Positions 32,400-32,796 of a stretch of DNA of 32,796 bases are shown one piece after another. The position numbers and the translations under genes are program-made. Positions within the stretch are counted from its first letter, which is position 1. Each line of letters starts with the position of its first letter. This DNA is from Cylindrobasidium torrendii FP15055 ss-10 (Eukaryota > Basidiomycota > Agaricomycetes > Agaricales > Physalacriaceae): NCBI GenBank assembly GCA_000934385.1, contig KN880691.1:1-32796 (forward strand), written 5' to 3'. The notes under the pieces are model-generated. The model did not search any database, was not told where the DNA came from, and saw nothing but the letters and a program-made list of their open reading frames with translations.

Positions 32400-32796
32400 T
32401 GTTTTAGTACACATAGATCTGACATAAATACAGCATGTAATGAGTTGGTGTCCTTACAGTAACACCACGTAGAAATTTCTATATTTTGACTAATAATACT
32501 GATGAAAATTGTAGTTCATTTTTAGCATGTTGCCCCCAAAAATATCGAAATAAAACAGAAACTTAGTAATCAATATTCTTTCAGGATAGTTGATCAACAT
32601 GTGATAACTATAACAAAGAACTATCAAGATGTTGTACATTTTGACTCAAAATCACACGAAAATATCGAAATCAAATCTGCTGACGTGTACTCTTTATTCT
32701 TAACAAATTTGGAAAAGAAAATAAGAAAGAAATATCAAGATGTGATATGCCCTTTTCAGTGACTTCATTTTCATGTGGTAAATGTGAAGATGTTAT
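32400..32796. other. AT-rich region with dispersed short repeats, no gene
   Basis: GC is about 28-33% in 32521-32700 by direct count, far below the flanking genes. Repeated words: AAATATCGAAAT at 32540-32551 and again at 32660-32671 (120 bp apart), TATCAAGATGT at 32622 and 32733, ATTTTGACT at 32483 and 32638. It may be the edge of an old transposon or another repeat-rich, gene-poor tract. Confidence 0.65.

Noticed and set aside
1..32796. tRNA, rRNA or CRISPR arrays
   Set aside because: No B-box with matching cloverleaf, no rRNA-like sequence and no regular repeat-spacer array were found on reading both strands.

Overview
This window looks like nuclear DNA of a basidiomycete fungus, most likely an Agaricomycete (mushroom-forming class). 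I worked out about 40 introns by joining open frames. Nearly all are 44-68 nt, with GTNNGT-type donors, CTRAC-like branch points and YAG acceptors. Coding DNA is clearly richer in GC than the AT-rich right end. The recognisable genes (Tnp2 transposase, FIS1, DPM3, U2AF large subunit, M50B-like peptidase, NRPS-like reductase) fit that class. The order cannot be told from sequence alone.

Layout. 1-4.3 kb: right-hand part of a CACTA/Tnp2-type DNA transposon, with an apparently intact transposase, a second acidic coiled-coil ORF that runs off the left edge, a perfect 28-bp-arm palindrome and a cluster of GTAC motifs. 4.6-7.7 kb: a 1019-residue low-complexity coiled-coil protein with decapeptide TPR repeats. 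8.7-10.8 kb: a 12-exon DHA1-type MFS transporter. 11.8-12.5 kb: a dual-specificity-type phosphatase. 13.2-14.0 kb: a divergent, long-tailed histone H2A paralogue built with tiny exons. 14.8-16.1 kb: an M50B-like membrane metalloprotease, divergent to H2A. 17.1-20.6 kb: a three-domain NRPS-like carboxylic acid reductase (adenylation-thiolation-reductase). 21.4-22.0 kb: a small His-rich one-span membrane protein. 22.6-25.8 kb: an RBR ubiquitin ligase with four N-terminal CCCH zinc fingers. 26.7-28.1 kb: a 2-oxoglutarate/Fe(II) dioxygenase-like protein. 28.5-29.6 kb: a tight divergent pair, DPM3 (dolichol-phosphate-mannose synthase subunit) and FIS1 (mitochondrial fission). 30.2-32.3 kb: the large subunit of splicing factor U2AF. 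32.4 kb to the end: AT-rich DNA with short dispersed repeats.

The genes do not form one pathway. This is a mixed neighbourhood of housekeeping genes (H2A-like, DPM3, FIS1, U2AF) with a few enzymes and a transporter (MFS, reductase, 2OG oxygenase), invaded by a transposon at the left. The reductase, MFS pump and dioxygenase lie within 20 kb, but housekeeping genes separate them, so a biosynthetic cluster is only a weak possibility. No rRNA, tRNA or CRISPR was seen. All gene models are hand-spliced from reading frames and family patterns. Exon edges are inferences unless transcript data confirm them.
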